Notes: generated by a model not told the origin, from the sequence alone. Shown: positions 8,364 to 16,693, counted from the first letter of the stretch. The stretch: DNA of 64,000 nucleotides from Pectinatus haikarae (GCF_015732185.1 NZ_WIQM01000004.1:310001-374000); one strand, 5' to 3'. Numbers and translations are program-made.

Positions 8364-9632
8364 TTATTGTTCATTACGATTGTCAGGAATATTGGTGATT
8401 ATGCGTCCGATACGGATACCGGATAAAAGATTCCAGCCCCATTTCAAAGCAACAGTCATGTTGGTATGTGTACCGGCCAGTCTCATTAGATGAATGAGCA
8501 TCCATGCACACCATGCGAAAAAGCCTTTCATTTTAATGCTGCCTTTAAACATGACAGCCTGACCTCTTCCGATTGTGGCCATACTGCCTACATCGTGATA
8601 AACAAATTCTTTTAAATCGGTTTTACCTTTTATAAGTTTCTTTATGTTTTCAACACACACGACAGAACCCTGTGTAGCAACGGGAGCGATGGTTGCCAGG
8701 GGACGACCGCTTTGTTCAAAATGGGAACAGTCACCTATAGCAAAAACTTCCGGATGATTGGGGATCTGTAATGTTTTTCCGACGACTACCCGCCCTGCAC
8801 GGTCCACTTCAGAACCAAATTTTTCTATAACAGGGACAGCTTTTACACCGGCGGCCCAAATTACTGTATTAGTCGAGATGCTCGTACCATCTTTCAATGT
8901 GAGCGTATTTTCGTCACAGTCGACTACTTGTGTGTTAAGACGGACATCGACATTTTTTGAACGGAGGACACGTACAGTTTCGTTGCGAAGATTTTCCGGC
9001 ATCATAGGCAGAACCTTGTCCGTGGCTTCAATAAGAATAATAGAAACTTCATTTAAGTCAAGACCGTGATACTCATCTTTCATGGCAATATGAACCAGTT
9101 CAGATAATGATCCGGCTTCTTCGATTCCGGTAGGACCACCGCCAACACAGACAAAAGTAAGCATTCTCTTGCGTACTTCAGGATCCGCTTCGCGTTCGGC
9201 ACGTTCAAACATGTGGAGTACGTGATTGCGTATATGAATTGCCTCACGTAAGGTTTTCATCCCATAGGTAGAGTATGCCAGCTTATTCATACCGAAGTAA
9301 TTGGTCGTTGAGCCGGCGGCGAGAATAAGGTAATCATATTTCACACGTTTATACGGTGTGATGACTTCCTTATTTTCTGCATCAAAACCCTGTACATGGG
9401 CAAGCATGAAACGGACATTTTTGTGCTTGCGGAAAAATGCTCTTGTCGGATAGGCAATTTCGTCGATTGACAGCATAGAGGTAGATACCTGGTACAATAA
9501 CGGTTGAAATAAATGAAAATTATTGCGGTCAATCAATGTTACATCCACATTTTCCTGAGCGAGTAACTGGGCTGCCTTAATTCCCCCGAATCCGGCGCCT
9601 ACAATTACTACATGAGGTCTTTTTTCTGACAT
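8364..9632 (-). CDS. ndh: Type II NADH dehydrogenase (NDH-2)
   Basis: A 422-residue FAD-dependent, non-proton-pumping NADH:quinone oxidoreductase on the cytoplasmic membrane face. The amino-terminal FAD fold has VIVGAGFGG. A second nucleotide-binding motif is VCVGGGPTGIEEAG. The family segment FAIGDCSHFEQSGRPLATIAPVATQGS follows, with the quinone-side AQPTAQ-type signature appearing as APVATQG. The carboxy end carries amphipathic helices for membrane attachment. The ATG at 9632 has AGGAG 8 bases upstream; an in-frame GTG three codons earlier overlaps that site. Its promoter is overlapped by Rex-like sites, consistent with control by the NADH/NAD+ ratio. Confidence 0.9.
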   Translation of the reverse strand: MSEKRPHVVIVGAGFGGIKAAQLLAQENVDVTLIDRNNFHLFQPLLYQVSTSMLSIDEIAYPTRAFFRKHKNVRFMLAHVQGFDAENKEVITPYKRVKYDYLILAAGSTTNYFGMNKLAYSTYGMKTLREAIHIRNHVLHMFERAEREADPEVRKRMLTFVCVGGGPTGIEEAGSLSELVHIAMKDEYHGLDLNEVSIILIEATDKVLPMMPENLRNETVRVLRSKNVDVRLNTQVVDCDENTLTLKDGTSISTNTVIWAAGVKAVPVIEKFGSEVDRAGRVVVGKTLQIPNHPEVFAIGDCSHFEQSGRPLATIAPVATQGSVVCVENIKKLIKGKTDLKEFVYHDVGSMATIGRGQAVMFKGSIKMKGFFAWCAWMLIHLMRLAGTHTNMTVALKWGWNLLSGIRIGRIITNIPDNRNEQ

Positions 9633-9719
9633 ATTTCCCACTCCTAGAATAAAATCTGATTAACTGCAATTATTGGCAGCAGTGCGGTACGATAAATACG
9701 TACCTTTTGTCACAAAGTT

Positions 9720-9748
9720 ATTATAAACGATTGTGAATAAAATAACAA
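9720..9748 (-). promoter_or_regulatory. ndh promoter
   Basis: On the minus strand TTGTTA and TATAAT are separated by 17 bases. The -35 box and spacer coincide with the first TTGTGAATAAAATAACAA element. Apart from this promoter, the Rex-like boxes and the mcp promoter, I see nothing else in the 304-base gap 9633-9936. Confidence 0.65.
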
Positions 9749-9772
9749 GTATATTTGTGAATAAAATAACTT
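9731..9772. promoter_or_regulatory. Two Rex-like operators as a 16-base direct repeat
   Basis: TTGTGAATAAAATAAC occurs twice, at 9731-9746 and 9755-9770. With its flank the first copy reads TTGTGAATAAAATAACAA and matches the Rex pattern TTGTTAA-N4-TTAACAA at 12 of 14 defined positions. The second copy has a weaker right half. The copies start 24 bases apart. The first covers the ndh -35 box and spacer, which would allow repression by the redox sensor Rex. Assignment is by similarity only. Confidence 0.55.
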
Positions 9773-9832
9773 TTTTAGGGATATGCATGAAAGGAGAAAA
9801 AAAGAATCATTTCGTATTAAAAATATAAAAAA

Positions 9833-9861
9833 TTGACTTTTTTGTATGAATAAATTACAAT
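9833..9861 (+). promoter_or_regulatory. Promoter of the chemoreceptor gene
   Basis: TTGACT and TACAAT are separated by 17 bases. The predicted start is about 70 bases before the ATG at 9937. Confidence 0.65.
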
Positions 9862-9936
9862 CAAGAGACGATAATTGTGTTATTCAGCAGTTTGTGTATT
9901 GATAAGGGACTTGTGTAGAGAGGATGTCTAATCGTA

Positions 9937-10779
9937 ATGAATTATCCGGAAAATATAAAGACAAATGAAGATATTTTGAATGCATTTAAAGTGGTTATGC
10001 CATATATTAAAAATATTGTTCGTGAAGATTTGGTCGTGGCGCTTACCGATCATGAAAAATATATAAGCTATGAAAAAGGCAAAAAATTCGACATAGATAT
10101 TGAACCGGGAAAACCGATCACAACAGCTATTGAGAAGAGTATAAACAGCAGATCGATCGTAGAGGAAGATACGGAAGAACATGTGTATGGTGTGCCAATA
10201 AGAGCAATTTTTTCTCCGATTTACGGAATTGATAATAAAGTAATCGGCACAGTCAGCAGCGGCATAGATATGAAGTCAAATGTTGAACTGCTGAAAGCTG
10301 TTCAGGATGTGGCCAAGTCCGCGCAGGTGGCCTATCAATCAATAGAACAGGTGGCAAACAGTGCCAGTGAGCTGGCAAAATCAGGGCAGGGTTCGATAAC
10401 AGAGGCAACCAATCTGAAGAGAAAAAGCGGTGAAACCGCAAAAGTTATTGAGTTTATCAATAATATTGCACAGCAGACAAACTTGCTCGGATTGAATGCA
10501 GCTATAGAAGCGGCAAGAGCCGGTGAGCATGGCAGAGGTTTTGCTGTTGTTGCCGAGGAAGTACGTAAGCTTGCTGATCAGTCCAAGACTGCGACTGAGC
10601 AGATTAATTCTATTCTGGAAGAAATGAATCATGCAGTGGCTGAGATATTCAAGTCGATAGAAACGGTAGCGGCGATCAGTGAAGAGCAGGCTGCCTCAAC
10701 AGAGGAGATAACGGCCACTCTTGGTCATATTACAAAAGCAGCGGATGATTTGGATGGTTTTATGGAAAGCTATAAATGA
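9937..10779 (+). CDS. Soluble methyl-accepting chemotaxis protein
   Basis: A 280-residue chemoreceptor-type protein without membrane segments, hence cytoplasmic. Residues 1-115 look like a small PAS/Cache-like sensor (conserved [30 protein letters not shown]). Residues 120-275 are the coiled-coil signalling domain, with the strongly conserved hairpin tip [21 protein letters not shown] and [15 protein letters not shown]. It should bind CheA/CheW and bias flagellar rotation; the ligand is unknown. It is shorter than membrane MCPs and resembles small soluble receptors common in Negativicutes and Clostridia. It is monocistronic, and its original terminator has been split by the IS256-type insertion. 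Confidence 0.85.
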   Translation: MNYPENIKTNEDILNAFKVVMPYIKNIVREDLVVALTDHEKYISYEKGKKFDIDIEPGKPITTAIEKSINSRSIVEEDTEEHVYGVPIRAIFSPIYGIDNKVIGTVSSGIDMKSNVELLKAVQDVAKSAQVAYQSIEQVANSASELAKSGQGSITEATNLKRKSGETAKVIEFINNIAQQTNLLGLNAAIEAARAGEHGRGFAVVAEEVRKLADQSKTATEQINSILEEMNHAVAEIFKSIETVAAISEEQAASTEEITATLGHITKAADDLDGFMESYK

Positions 10780-10801
10780 CCTCAATAAATAAAAACAATG
10801 C

Positions 10802-10810
10802 CGGATGTGT
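10802..10810. repeat. Left 9-base target-site duplication of the IS
   Basis: CGGATGTGT here is repeated directly at 12225-12233 on the other side of the element. An 8-9 base duplication is usual for IS256-family insertion. The perfect match suggests a fairly recent event. Confidence 0.8.
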
Positions 10811-12224
10811 GGGACTTCTTCATAGATTGTGTAAACCTTCAAGCTGATGTAATATAAAATCAGTTTGGAGGTTTTATTTATGAGCAGGAAAAATGAAAGT
10901 ACCCAAAAAGCAGCAATGCGGGAAATGATGAAAAATTATTTAAAGGATACTAATACCAATGTTCGTGATGGTGCAGATGTTAAAAATGTCATGAGGGATA
11001 TGATGTCTGTTTTATTGGAAGGTGCTCTTGATGGTGAATTGGATGAATCTCTTGGCTACAGTAAATATGACTATAAAAATAAAGAAACTGACAATTCCAG
11101 AAATGGACATTCCAATAAAACAATGCATACGAGTTATGGAGATATGAATCTTGCTGTTCCACGAGATCGTAATGGCGAATATGAACCACAGATTGTAAAG
11201 AAATATCAGAACACTGTCACTCAGGATATGGAAGAAAAAATTATTTCTATGTATGCCAAAGGAATGACTACCAGTGATATAGAATCTCATATGCAAAATT
11301 TATATGGCCTGGAAATATCTGACAGCACCATCAGTCGTATAACAGACAAGATAATGCCCTTAGTTAAAGAATGGCAGGAAAGACCATTAGCAGAGGTATA
11401 TGCCGTTGTTTTTATGGATGCCATTCATTACCATGTTCGTTGTGATGGGCATATTGTAAAACGAGCTGTTTATATTGCTCTTGGCATAGATATGGACGGG
11501 CATAAAGATGTTTTAGGCATGTATGTTGGCGAAAATGAAAGTGCAAAATACTGGCTGTCCATAATGAACGGGTTGAAAAATCGTGGGGCAGAAGATATTC
11601 TAATAGCTTGTGTTGACGGTCTCAGTGGCTTCCCACAAGCTATTGAAGCAGTGTACCCTCAAACAGAAATACAGCAATGTGTAATTCATCAAATACGCAG
11701 TTCAACAAAATATGTATCTTACAAAGACATAAAAGCTCTGATGTCAGACTTAAAACTGGTATATGCTGCTCCAACAGAAGAAACAGCATTAGCTGAGCTT
11801 GATCATTTTAAAGAAACATGGGATAGTAAATATCCTAAAATTTATAAATCATGGCATGAAAAATGGGCTGTTTTAGCAACATATTTTAAATATCCACTCG
11901 CCGTTAGGCGACTCATTTATACTACAAATACCATAGAGGGCTTTAACAGGCAGCTTAGAAAAGTCACTAAATCCAGGACCATTTTCCCTTCAGACGACAG
12001 CCTCCTAAAAATGTTGTATTTAGCAATGATGGACATTACTAAAAAATGGACTGGACGGCGACAAGACTGGAGTCAAATAAGGGCACAGCTAGATATCTAT
12101 TTTGAAGAACGCCTTTTAGAAAGAGATGTTTAAAGGGCATCACTTTTACAAGCAATACTCTTAAATTATATTACTATTAATTTTATATTAGCTTTTAGTG
12201 TTTACACAAAACTTGAAGAGCTCT
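10811..12224 (+). mobile_element. Complete IS256-family insertion sequence, 1414 bases
   Basis: The element is bounded by 9-base direct repeats. Imperfect terminal inverted repeats lie at about 10813-10836 and 12199-12222, with 18 of 24 positions matching, including the common inner block TTGTGTAAAC. One uninterrupted transposase gene fills most of it. The length is normal for the family. It sits between convergent genes, so it breaks no coding region, only their shared terminator. Confidence 0.88.
10880..12133 (+). CDS. IS256-family (Mutator-type) DDE transposase
   Basis: A 417-residue transposase of the Transposase_mut family. Recognisable segments are the amino-terminal region with GALDGELDESLGYSKYD, then VPRDRNGEYEP, FMDAIHYHVR (first catalytic Asp), CVDGLSGFPQAI (second Asp) and IYTTNTIEGFNRQLRK (Glu). 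All three acidic residues are present, so it looks active. The ATG at 10880 has GGAGG 8 bases upstream; an in-frame TTG at 10865 overlaps that site. Its AT-rich codon use differs mildly from the adjacent rpoN gene. Confidence 0.92.
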   Translation: MSRKNESTQKAAMREMMKNYLKDTNTNVRDGADVKNVMRDMMSVLLEGALDGELDESLGYSKYDYKNKETDNSRNGHSNKTMHTSYGDMNLAVPRDRNGEYEPQIVKKYQNTVTQDMEEKIISMYAKGMTTSDIESHMQNLYGLEISDSTISRITDKIMPLVKEWQERPLAEVYAVVFMDAIHYHVRCDGHIVKRAVYIALGIDMDGHKDVLGMYVGENESAKYWLSIMNGLKNRGAEDILIACVDGLSGFPQAIEAVYPQTEIQQCVIHQIRSSTKYVSYKDIKALMSDLKLVYAAPTEETALAELDHFKETWDSKYPKIYKSWHEKWAVLATYFKYPLAVRRLIYTTNTIEGFNRQLRKVTKSRTIFPSDDSLLKMLYLAMMDITKKWTGRRQDWSQIRAQLDIYFEERLLERDV

Positions 12225-12233
12225 CGGATGTGT
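12225..12233. repeat. Right 9-base target-site duplication of the IS
   Basis: A direct copy of CGGATGTGT at 10802-10810, immediately after the right inverted repeat and before the right arm of the interrupted terminator. Confidence 0.8.
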
Positions 12234-12249
12234 TTATCCGGCATTGTTT

Positions 12250-13614
12250 TTATTTATATTGTTTTCTGCTGGGAGATGACTGATAACCAAGCTGTTCACG
12301 ATATTTCATAACTGTTCGGCGAGATATATCTATACCTTGTTTTTTCAGTAAGTCACATATTTTCTGATCGCTCAATGGCTTGGTAATATCTTCGTTGTCA
12401 ATAAAGTCTTTAATAAGCTGTTTTATTTGGATGGCGATAACTTCTTCACCGGTGGGTTTGGATACGACGTTCGCGGTAAAAAATTTTCTTATGCCTATAA
12501 TGCCGTGCGGTGTTTCCATATATTTATTGGCTATGGCCCGGCTTACCGTAGACTCATGTATATTTAATATTTCTGCTATCGTTTTCATAGACAGAGGACG
12601 CAGATAAGAGGAACCCTTGTCAAAAAAGGTTTTCTGATGGAAAACGATCTGGGAGGCCACATTATAAAGGGTTTGTCTGCGCTGCTCTATGCTGTTTATC
12701 AGCCATATAGCTGAGTTGACACGCTGCTCAACATATTTTTTTGTTTGTTTGTCCATACTGTGTGTATTGCGGTAAAGATCACTGATACGCAGACTGGGAA
12801 CGGTGTATTCATTTACAAAAATGATATATTTATCATCAATTTTTCGGACAGTAACATCGGGGATTATATGTTCTATTTCTTCATTGCCGTATGCTGCACC
12901 CGGTTTAGGATCGAACTGTTTTATTGTATCAGCGGCATTTTGCACGTCGATAATGGGGCAGTTTTCTTTTTCAGCTATTAATTTCAACTGATTTTTGGCA
13001 AGATTGTGAAGATACTTGTCGATGATAACAGCTACAAGACCATTATAAAGACCAAGGCTGCAGGCTTGAAGACGCAGACATTCTGACAGATCACGGGCGC
13101 CTATGCCGGCTGGTTCAAAGGTTTGAATGATACTGAGAATGTTTTTTACCGACTGCAGTTCTGTTTTGGTGAGAGCTGCTATTTCTTCCGCAGAAATTGT
13201 AAGATAGCCTTTTTCATCGATGCAGCCTATGATATAATCAGCGATGCGATGTTCCTGCTCGCTGCTGAAAGTCATACCGGCTTGTTCATAAAGATTATCG
13301 GCAAGGTCTTTGCAGGGCGCCGGCAATCTTTTGAAATCATAGCCTTCACCGGATGCTGCGGTGTGATGGGCAGTGCTGCCGCCTTCAAGAAATTCAGCTA
13401 ATTTTTTAATATCCTCGGCATTGAGTTTTTCGGGAGTGTCGGCAGAAATATCAGGGGCAGGTTCTGCAAATTCCAAAGTAGGATTTTCATTGTATTCCTG
13501 TTCAATGGTCTCATGAAGTTCCTGCGAAGACATTTGAAGAATTTTTACGGCCTGCTGCATTCTCGGCGTCATGATCATTTTTTGTTTTATGCTGAGACTC
13601 AGATCTTGTTTCAT
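12250..13614 (-). CDS. rpoN: RNA polymerase sigma-54 factor
   Basis: A 454-residue RpoN. The amino-terminal activator-interacting region begins LSLSIKQKMIMTPRMQQAVKILQ, and the core-binding region spans about 100-290. The helix-turn-helix is near 340-375 (SMKTIAEILNIHESTVSRAI). The RpoN box is SRRTVMKYREQLG at about 431-443, close to the usual ARRTVAKYRE. It directs transcription from -24/-12 promoters with AAA+ activators. It starts 10 bases after the hexokinase stop and is probably co-transcribed with it and the VOC gene. The IS has split its terminator just beyond the stop codon. Confidence 0.93.
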   Translation of the reverse strand: MKQDLSLSIKQKMIMTPRMQQAVKILQMSSQELHETIEQEYNENPTLEFAEPAPDISADTPEKLNAEDIKKLAEFLEGGSTAHHTAASGEGYDFKRLPAPCKDLADNLYEQAGMTFSSEQEHRIADYIIGCIDEKGYLTISAEEIAALTKTELQSVKNILSIIQTFEPAGIGARDLSECLRLQACSLGLYNGLVAVIIDKYLHNLAKNQLKLIAEKENCPIIDVQNAADTIKQFDPKPGAAYGNEEIEHIIPDVTVRKIDDKYIIFVNEYTVPSLRISDLYRNTHSMDKQTKKYVEQRVNSAIWLINSIEQRRQTLYNVASQIVFHQKTFFDKGSSYLRPLSMKTIAEILNIHESTVSRAIANKYMETPHGIIGIRKFFTANVVSKPTGEEVIAIQIKQLIKDFIDNEDITKPLSDQKICDLLKKQGIDISRRTVMKYREQLGYQSSPSRKQYK

Positions 13615-13624
13615 TTCGCTGTCC

Positions 13625-14911
13625 TCATTGTCTTTTTTTGCTCATAGCCGCTGCTATAGCTGCACCCAAAATGGAGCCGCCGTTTTCTGCCGCTAAAGTG
13701 ATCCCGGCAGCATCAGCACCGAGCACTTCATTGAGAGCTTTATACATGCTGCCTTCTACGCCGGGCATTTTTTCAAAAAGTGAACCATCTATGACTATTT
13801 TGTGCGGCGGAAGTGTATCTGGAAATATGTGCCATAAAATACCGCAATAGGTCGCGGCGGTGAGGCGGGCTGAACGATTTACTATAGATGCAGCCAGTTT
13901 TTGGATAAATAGGGCATCTTCCAAAGAAAGATCAATATTGGAGCGGGCTTTGAAAAGTTTTACTACAGGAGAAAAATCTGTATCAGAAACATTCAGAACA
14001 AAAGAAAGGTCCTCACTGATGAAGGCAGGTAATGTATGCATATCATATATATCCTGAACACAGTAGGAAAATAATTTACCAAGATAGCGCCCGGATACCA
14101 TTTTTTCCAAGCGCTGCTGATAAGGATATTCTGAGGCAGCGGCAAGATGGCTGTCATATTTATTAACAGACAATTTATCAAAATTGCCTATTTCAAGATT
14201 TAAGATCATAGGTGATGGAATTGAATCAGTGCTTCTTTCAAAATAACATGTATTATGACCTGTAGCATAGATAGAGCCTATATAAGTGTCTGCAGATTTA
14301 TAGGCTGCCGATAGAAGTACGGCTACCGTATCATTTATTACTGCAACAGGTTCCACATTGCCGATATTCTGTCTCTGCAGTGCCTCTTTAAGAAGATCAT
14401 TGACTATTTTTCCCTCGACATCTCTGGTGGCAAATTCCTTTGTCCAGGTCATCAAGCTGGAGTTATATATATTTGTCTGCCTTGAGGGAAAGGAAAATGT
14501 GTGGCCAAGATAGTATTTTTTCTTTCGATCGCCGTCGATCGCTTCGTCGATGACAGATGCAATAAAGTCAAAAAGCTCACTGCCCTTGGAACCGGAACCG
14601 ATAAAATCATACAGACCGGAAAACTTTAATGGTTTAGCAACTTTTTTGCTGATTTTAAAATTACCATTGCCATCTAAATGCACTAAGGCAGCACGCAAAT
14701 TTGTACCGCCAAAATCCAGCGCCAGATACTCACCTGTTTCATTGCCGGTGGGAAGACCTATATAAGATCTAAGCATTTTTAAAGAGCTGGGATTACCGGA
14801 TAAACCTTGCTCAATATCGTAACGAACACAAGCTGCTGCCTGTGCCAGAGCAGTTCCCGGTATGTCAAATTCATTGATTGCCTGCATAAAATAGCTGTGT
14901 TTCATCGTCAT
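13625..14911 (-). CDS. Hexokinase of the eukaryotic-type family
   Basis: A 428-residue sugar kinase resembling the eukaryotic hexokinase family rather than bacterial ROK or Glk. The phosphate-1 motif is LALDFGGTNLRAALV. The sugar-binding segment is LGHTFSFPSRQTNIYNSSLMTWTKEF, followed by VEGKIVNDLLKEAL, and VAVINDTVAVLL contains the catalytic Asp. The carboxy end has the ATP-site glycine run GGSILGAAIAAAM. It should phosphorylate glucose or another hexose in the cytoplasm. A complete set of motifs argues for activity. Its position directly before rpoN is unusual. The ATG at 14911 has GGAAAAGAG upstream; an ATG two codons later is an alternative. Confidence 0.82.
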   Translation of the reverse strand: MTMKHSYFMQAINEFDIPGTALAQAAACVRYDIEQGLSGNPSSLKMLRSYIGLPTGNETGEYLALDFGGTNLRAALVHLDGNGNFKISKKVAKPLKFSGLYDFIGSGSKGSELFDFIASVIDEAIDGDRKKKYYLGHTFSFPSRQTNIYNSSLMTWTKEFATRDVEGKIVNDLLKEALQRQNIGNVEPVAVINDTVAVLLSAAYKSADTYIGSIYATGHNTCYFERSTDSIPSPMILNLEIGNFDKLSVNKYDSHLAAASEYPYQQRLEKMVSGRYLGKLFSYCVQDIYDMHTLPAFISEDLSFVLNVSDTDFSPVVKLFKARSNIDLSLEDALFIQKLAASIVNRSARLTAATYCGILWHIFPDTLPPHKIVIDGSLFEKMPGVEGSMYKALNEVLGADAAGITLAAENGGSILGAAIAAAMSKKRQ

Positions 14912-14946
14912 GCTCTCTTTTCCATTTTATGATAACTTACTGCCGT

Positions 14947-15309
14947 TTATCTTATGGGAAGAATTTCCAGCCAGTAGCCGTCAGGATCGCTTATGAAATA
15001 GATGCCCATTCCTTTATTTTCATAGCAGATACAGCCCATTTCTTCATGCATTTTATGTGCTTCGTCAAAATTATCCACAGTGAAAGCGAGATGTACTTCA
15101 TTGTCCCCCAGATTATATTTTTCTTTGCGATCTTTAAGCCATGTCAATTCCAGTTCGTGTGTGCTTTTTCCGTCACCTAAGTATATAAGTGTAAAATTGG
15201 GAGTTTCTTTGCGGCGCACTTCCTTGAGTCCGAGCGCTGCTTCATAAAAAGCTATTGATTTTTTTAAATCAAAGACATTGATATTATTGTGAGTAAATTT
15301 AAAATTCAT
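14947..15309 (-). CDS. VOC-family protein, glyoxalase I-like
   Basis: A 120-residue single-chain vicinal-oxygen-chelate protein. Four probable metal ligands are visible in the order expected for glyoxalase I: H7 (THNNINV), E53 (HELELT), H74 (VHLAFTV) and E116 (YWLEILP). It may convert methylglyoxal-thiol adducts, or belong to another VOC branch. It leads the operon with hexokinase and rpoN and has an AGGAGG ribosome site. Methylglyoxal detoxification next to a hexose kinase would make metabolic sense, but the substrate is not proved. Confidence 0.78.
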   Translation of the reverse strand: MNFKFTHNNINVFDLKKSIAFYEAALGLKEVRRKETPNFTLIYLGDGKSTHELELTWLKDRKEKYNLGDNEVHLAFTVDNFDEAHKMHEEMGCICYENKGMGIYFISDPDGYWLEILPIR

Positions 15310-15325
15310 GATGTCAGCCTCCTGA

Positions 15326-15368
15326 TGTTAATATATATTATTTTAGCAGATTAAATATATATTAACAA
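15326..15368 (-). promoter_or_regulatory. Promoter bracketed by a 14-base perfect inverted repeat
   Basis: TGTTAATATATATT (15326-15339) and its exact reverse complement (15354-15367) are separated by 14 bases. On the minus strand the upstream arm overlaps a TTGTTA -35 box (15363-15368). A TAAAAT -10 box (15340-15345) lies 17 bases away inside the gap, and the other arm covers the expected start. This layout suits a dimeric repressor of the VOC-hexokinase-rpoN operon. It could alternatively form an RNA hairpin just before the ribosome site. Confidence 0.55.
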
Positions 15369-15448
15369 TCGATTTTGCTGTCTGAGCGATATATACACAT
15401 ATAAAGTGATAAAAGCAAAAATATGCTTTATGTAGAAGCTGACTGTGG

Positions 15449-15454
15449 TATAAT
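15449..15454 (+). promoter_or_regulatory. Extended -10 promoter element of dhaM
   Basis: TGGTATAAT contains a consensus -10 with the upstream TG of extended promoters. No good -35 is visible. The start would lie about 85 bases before the dhaM ATG. Confidence 0.4.
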
Positions 15455-15543
15455 AAAGAAAAATGTATTGCGCCGATAGAGGATACGGAATACTGTTTAA
15501 AAAATTCTAAGTTTTGCATTTTATCGGATAAGGATGGATGTAG

Positions 15544-15945
15544 ATGGTAGGAATTGTGATAGTGTCACATAGTCTGAAGGCAGCAGAAGGCATCAGAGAA
15601 ATAGCTGTCGAAATGGGAAAACCGGGGCAGCCGATTGCGGCAACGGGGGGCTGTGATGACGGATGTTTAGGAATAGATCTTGATAAGGTAGAACGTGCTA
15701 TCGAAGCGGTTGATGAAGGGCACGGCGTGATTTTATTTGTCGATTTGGGCAGTGCGATAATTTGTGCAGATATGATAAAGAACAGAAGAAAATTGCATGA
15801 AAAGGAAATCTGCATAGCGGATGCACCTGTTTTGGAAGGGGCTGTCATAGCGGCAGTGGAGGCATCACTAGGCAGTTCTATGGAAAAAATCCTGGAAGTA
15901 GCAGCCAAAGTTAAAGATATATCAAAAATACAGAAAATAAATTAA
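15544..15945 (+). CDS. dhaM: Orphan DhaM-type EIIA phosphotransferase protein
   Basis: A 133-residue protein of the EIIA-mannose/DhaM fold. The phospho-accepting histidine is H9 in VGIVIVSHS. GGCDDGCLGIDLDKVERAI and VILFVDLGSAIICADM are family segments. DhaM takes phosphate from HPr and passes it to ADP bound on DhaL, driving dihydroxyacetone phosphorylation by DhaK. No dhaK or dhaL is adjacent, so this copy may serve a distant kinase or act as a regulatory phosphocarrier. The ribosome site is AAGGATGG. Its final codons lie inside a very long terminator stem. Confidence 0.78.
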   Translation: MVGIVIVSHSLKAAEGIREIAVEMGKPGQPIAATGGCDDGCLGIDLDKVERAIEAVDEGHGVILFVDLGSAIICADMIKNRRKLHEKEICIADAPVLEGAVIAAVEASLGSSMEKILEVAAKVKDISKIQKIN

Positions 15946-15990
15946 AAAGAATCATGCATAACGCATGATTCTTTTTAATTTATTTTCTGT
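15930..15990. terminator. Bidirectional terminator with perfect 28-base arms
   Basis: Positions 15930-15957 and 15963-15990 are exact reverse complements around the loop ATAAC. Each direction ends the GC part of the stem with a T5 run. It separates dhaM (+) from the convergent secreted-protein gene (-). The left arm includes the last four codons and the stop of dhaM. Confidence 0.85.
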
Positions 15991-16018
15991 ACGAAATGTC
16001 AGGTACAGGAATACATTT

Positions 16019-16693
16019 CTATTGGAGAGTATCTTCGACAGTACCAGGAGTTAAATCGGAAGATAATACAAGCTGCCATTCGGCTATAAGGTTTTTGGGA
16101 AGTTCATAACGCTGCTCAGTTAATATAGAATCCTTCTTTAAGTCTTTTTTTTGGTAATGTGGTTTTTTATTACCCTTCTTGTCTTTGGTATAGCCCACAT
16201 TGCTGCCGTTCACTATTTCTGGAAATACTACTTCCACTTTGTCGGCATCATAAAGCGGAGTTAATAAATCAGGCGTAACTTTAAATGACATGAAATAAGA
16301 ATTGGTATAAGTGACTTTTTTCAGGGGCAGCGTTTTAGTTGAACCGTCCTTGGTATATTCTATTTTGGGCAATTGATCTTTATCAAATAATAAATCAACA
16401 GACTCAGTATGAGAGGTAAGAGACAATTCTCTGAGTAAACGATAATGTGTTTTACTGCGATTATAAAAACGTGTTGTTTTTACGTAAACAGAAAAAATAT
16501 TTTCAGGCTTAACTGAAGATGGTTTATTCGTACCGGCTGATGCTGCATCGGGCAGCGGCTCCGGAGCCTGCATATAGGTGAAAGCACTTTCTCTGGCAAC
16601 GACATTGCCGCTTTCTGTCTGGCGAATTTCGGCATGTGCACTCGTAGGAACATAAAACAGGACAAGAAACAGAAACAATAATATCTTTTTCAT
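16019..16693 (-). CDS. Secreted protein of unknown function
   Basis: A 224-residue exported protein. A clear signal peptide, MKKILLFLFLVLFYVPTSAHA, precedes the mature start EIRQTE. The rest is hydrophilic, with no cysteine pair and no motif I recognise. It is rich in Lys and Tyr and probably mostly beta (FSVYVKTTRFYNRSKTHYRLL..., MSFKVTPDLL...). The start at 16693 is chosen because the signal peptide begins there; the frame extends 14 codons upstream without a signal. It is the last gene of the operon with the P-type-ATPase-like protein and the HMA protein, so a periplasmic part in the same metal- or membrane-related process is possible. Confidence 0.65.
   Translation of the reverse strand: MKKILLFLFLVLFYVPTSAHAEIRQTESGNVVARESAFTYMQAPEPLPDAASAGTNKPSSVKPENIFSVYVKTTRFYNRSKTHYRLLRELSLTSHTESVDLLFDKDQLPKIEYTKDGSTKTLPLKKVTYTNSYFMSFKVTPDLLTPLYDADKVEVVFPEIVNGSNVGYTKDKKGNKKPHYQKKDLKKDSILTEQRYELPKNLIAEWQLVLSSDLTPGTVEDTLQ

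Larger units (their letters stand above)
10791..12251. terminator. Bidirectional terminator interrupted by the IS insertion
   Basis: AAAAACAATGCCGGAT (10791-10806) and its exact reverse complement (12236-12251) are the two 16-base arms of one stem, now separated by the element. Removing the element and one copy of the target duplication leaves a 5-base loop between the arms and T-runs on both sides. This would have ended both the chemoreceptor (+) and rpoN (-) transcripts. Confidence 0.8.

Noticed and set aside
15507-15908. A 133-codon minus-strand frame opposite dhaM.
   Set aside because: It has a low-complexity composition typical of an antisense shadow, and the plus-strand frame has clear DhaM motifs.
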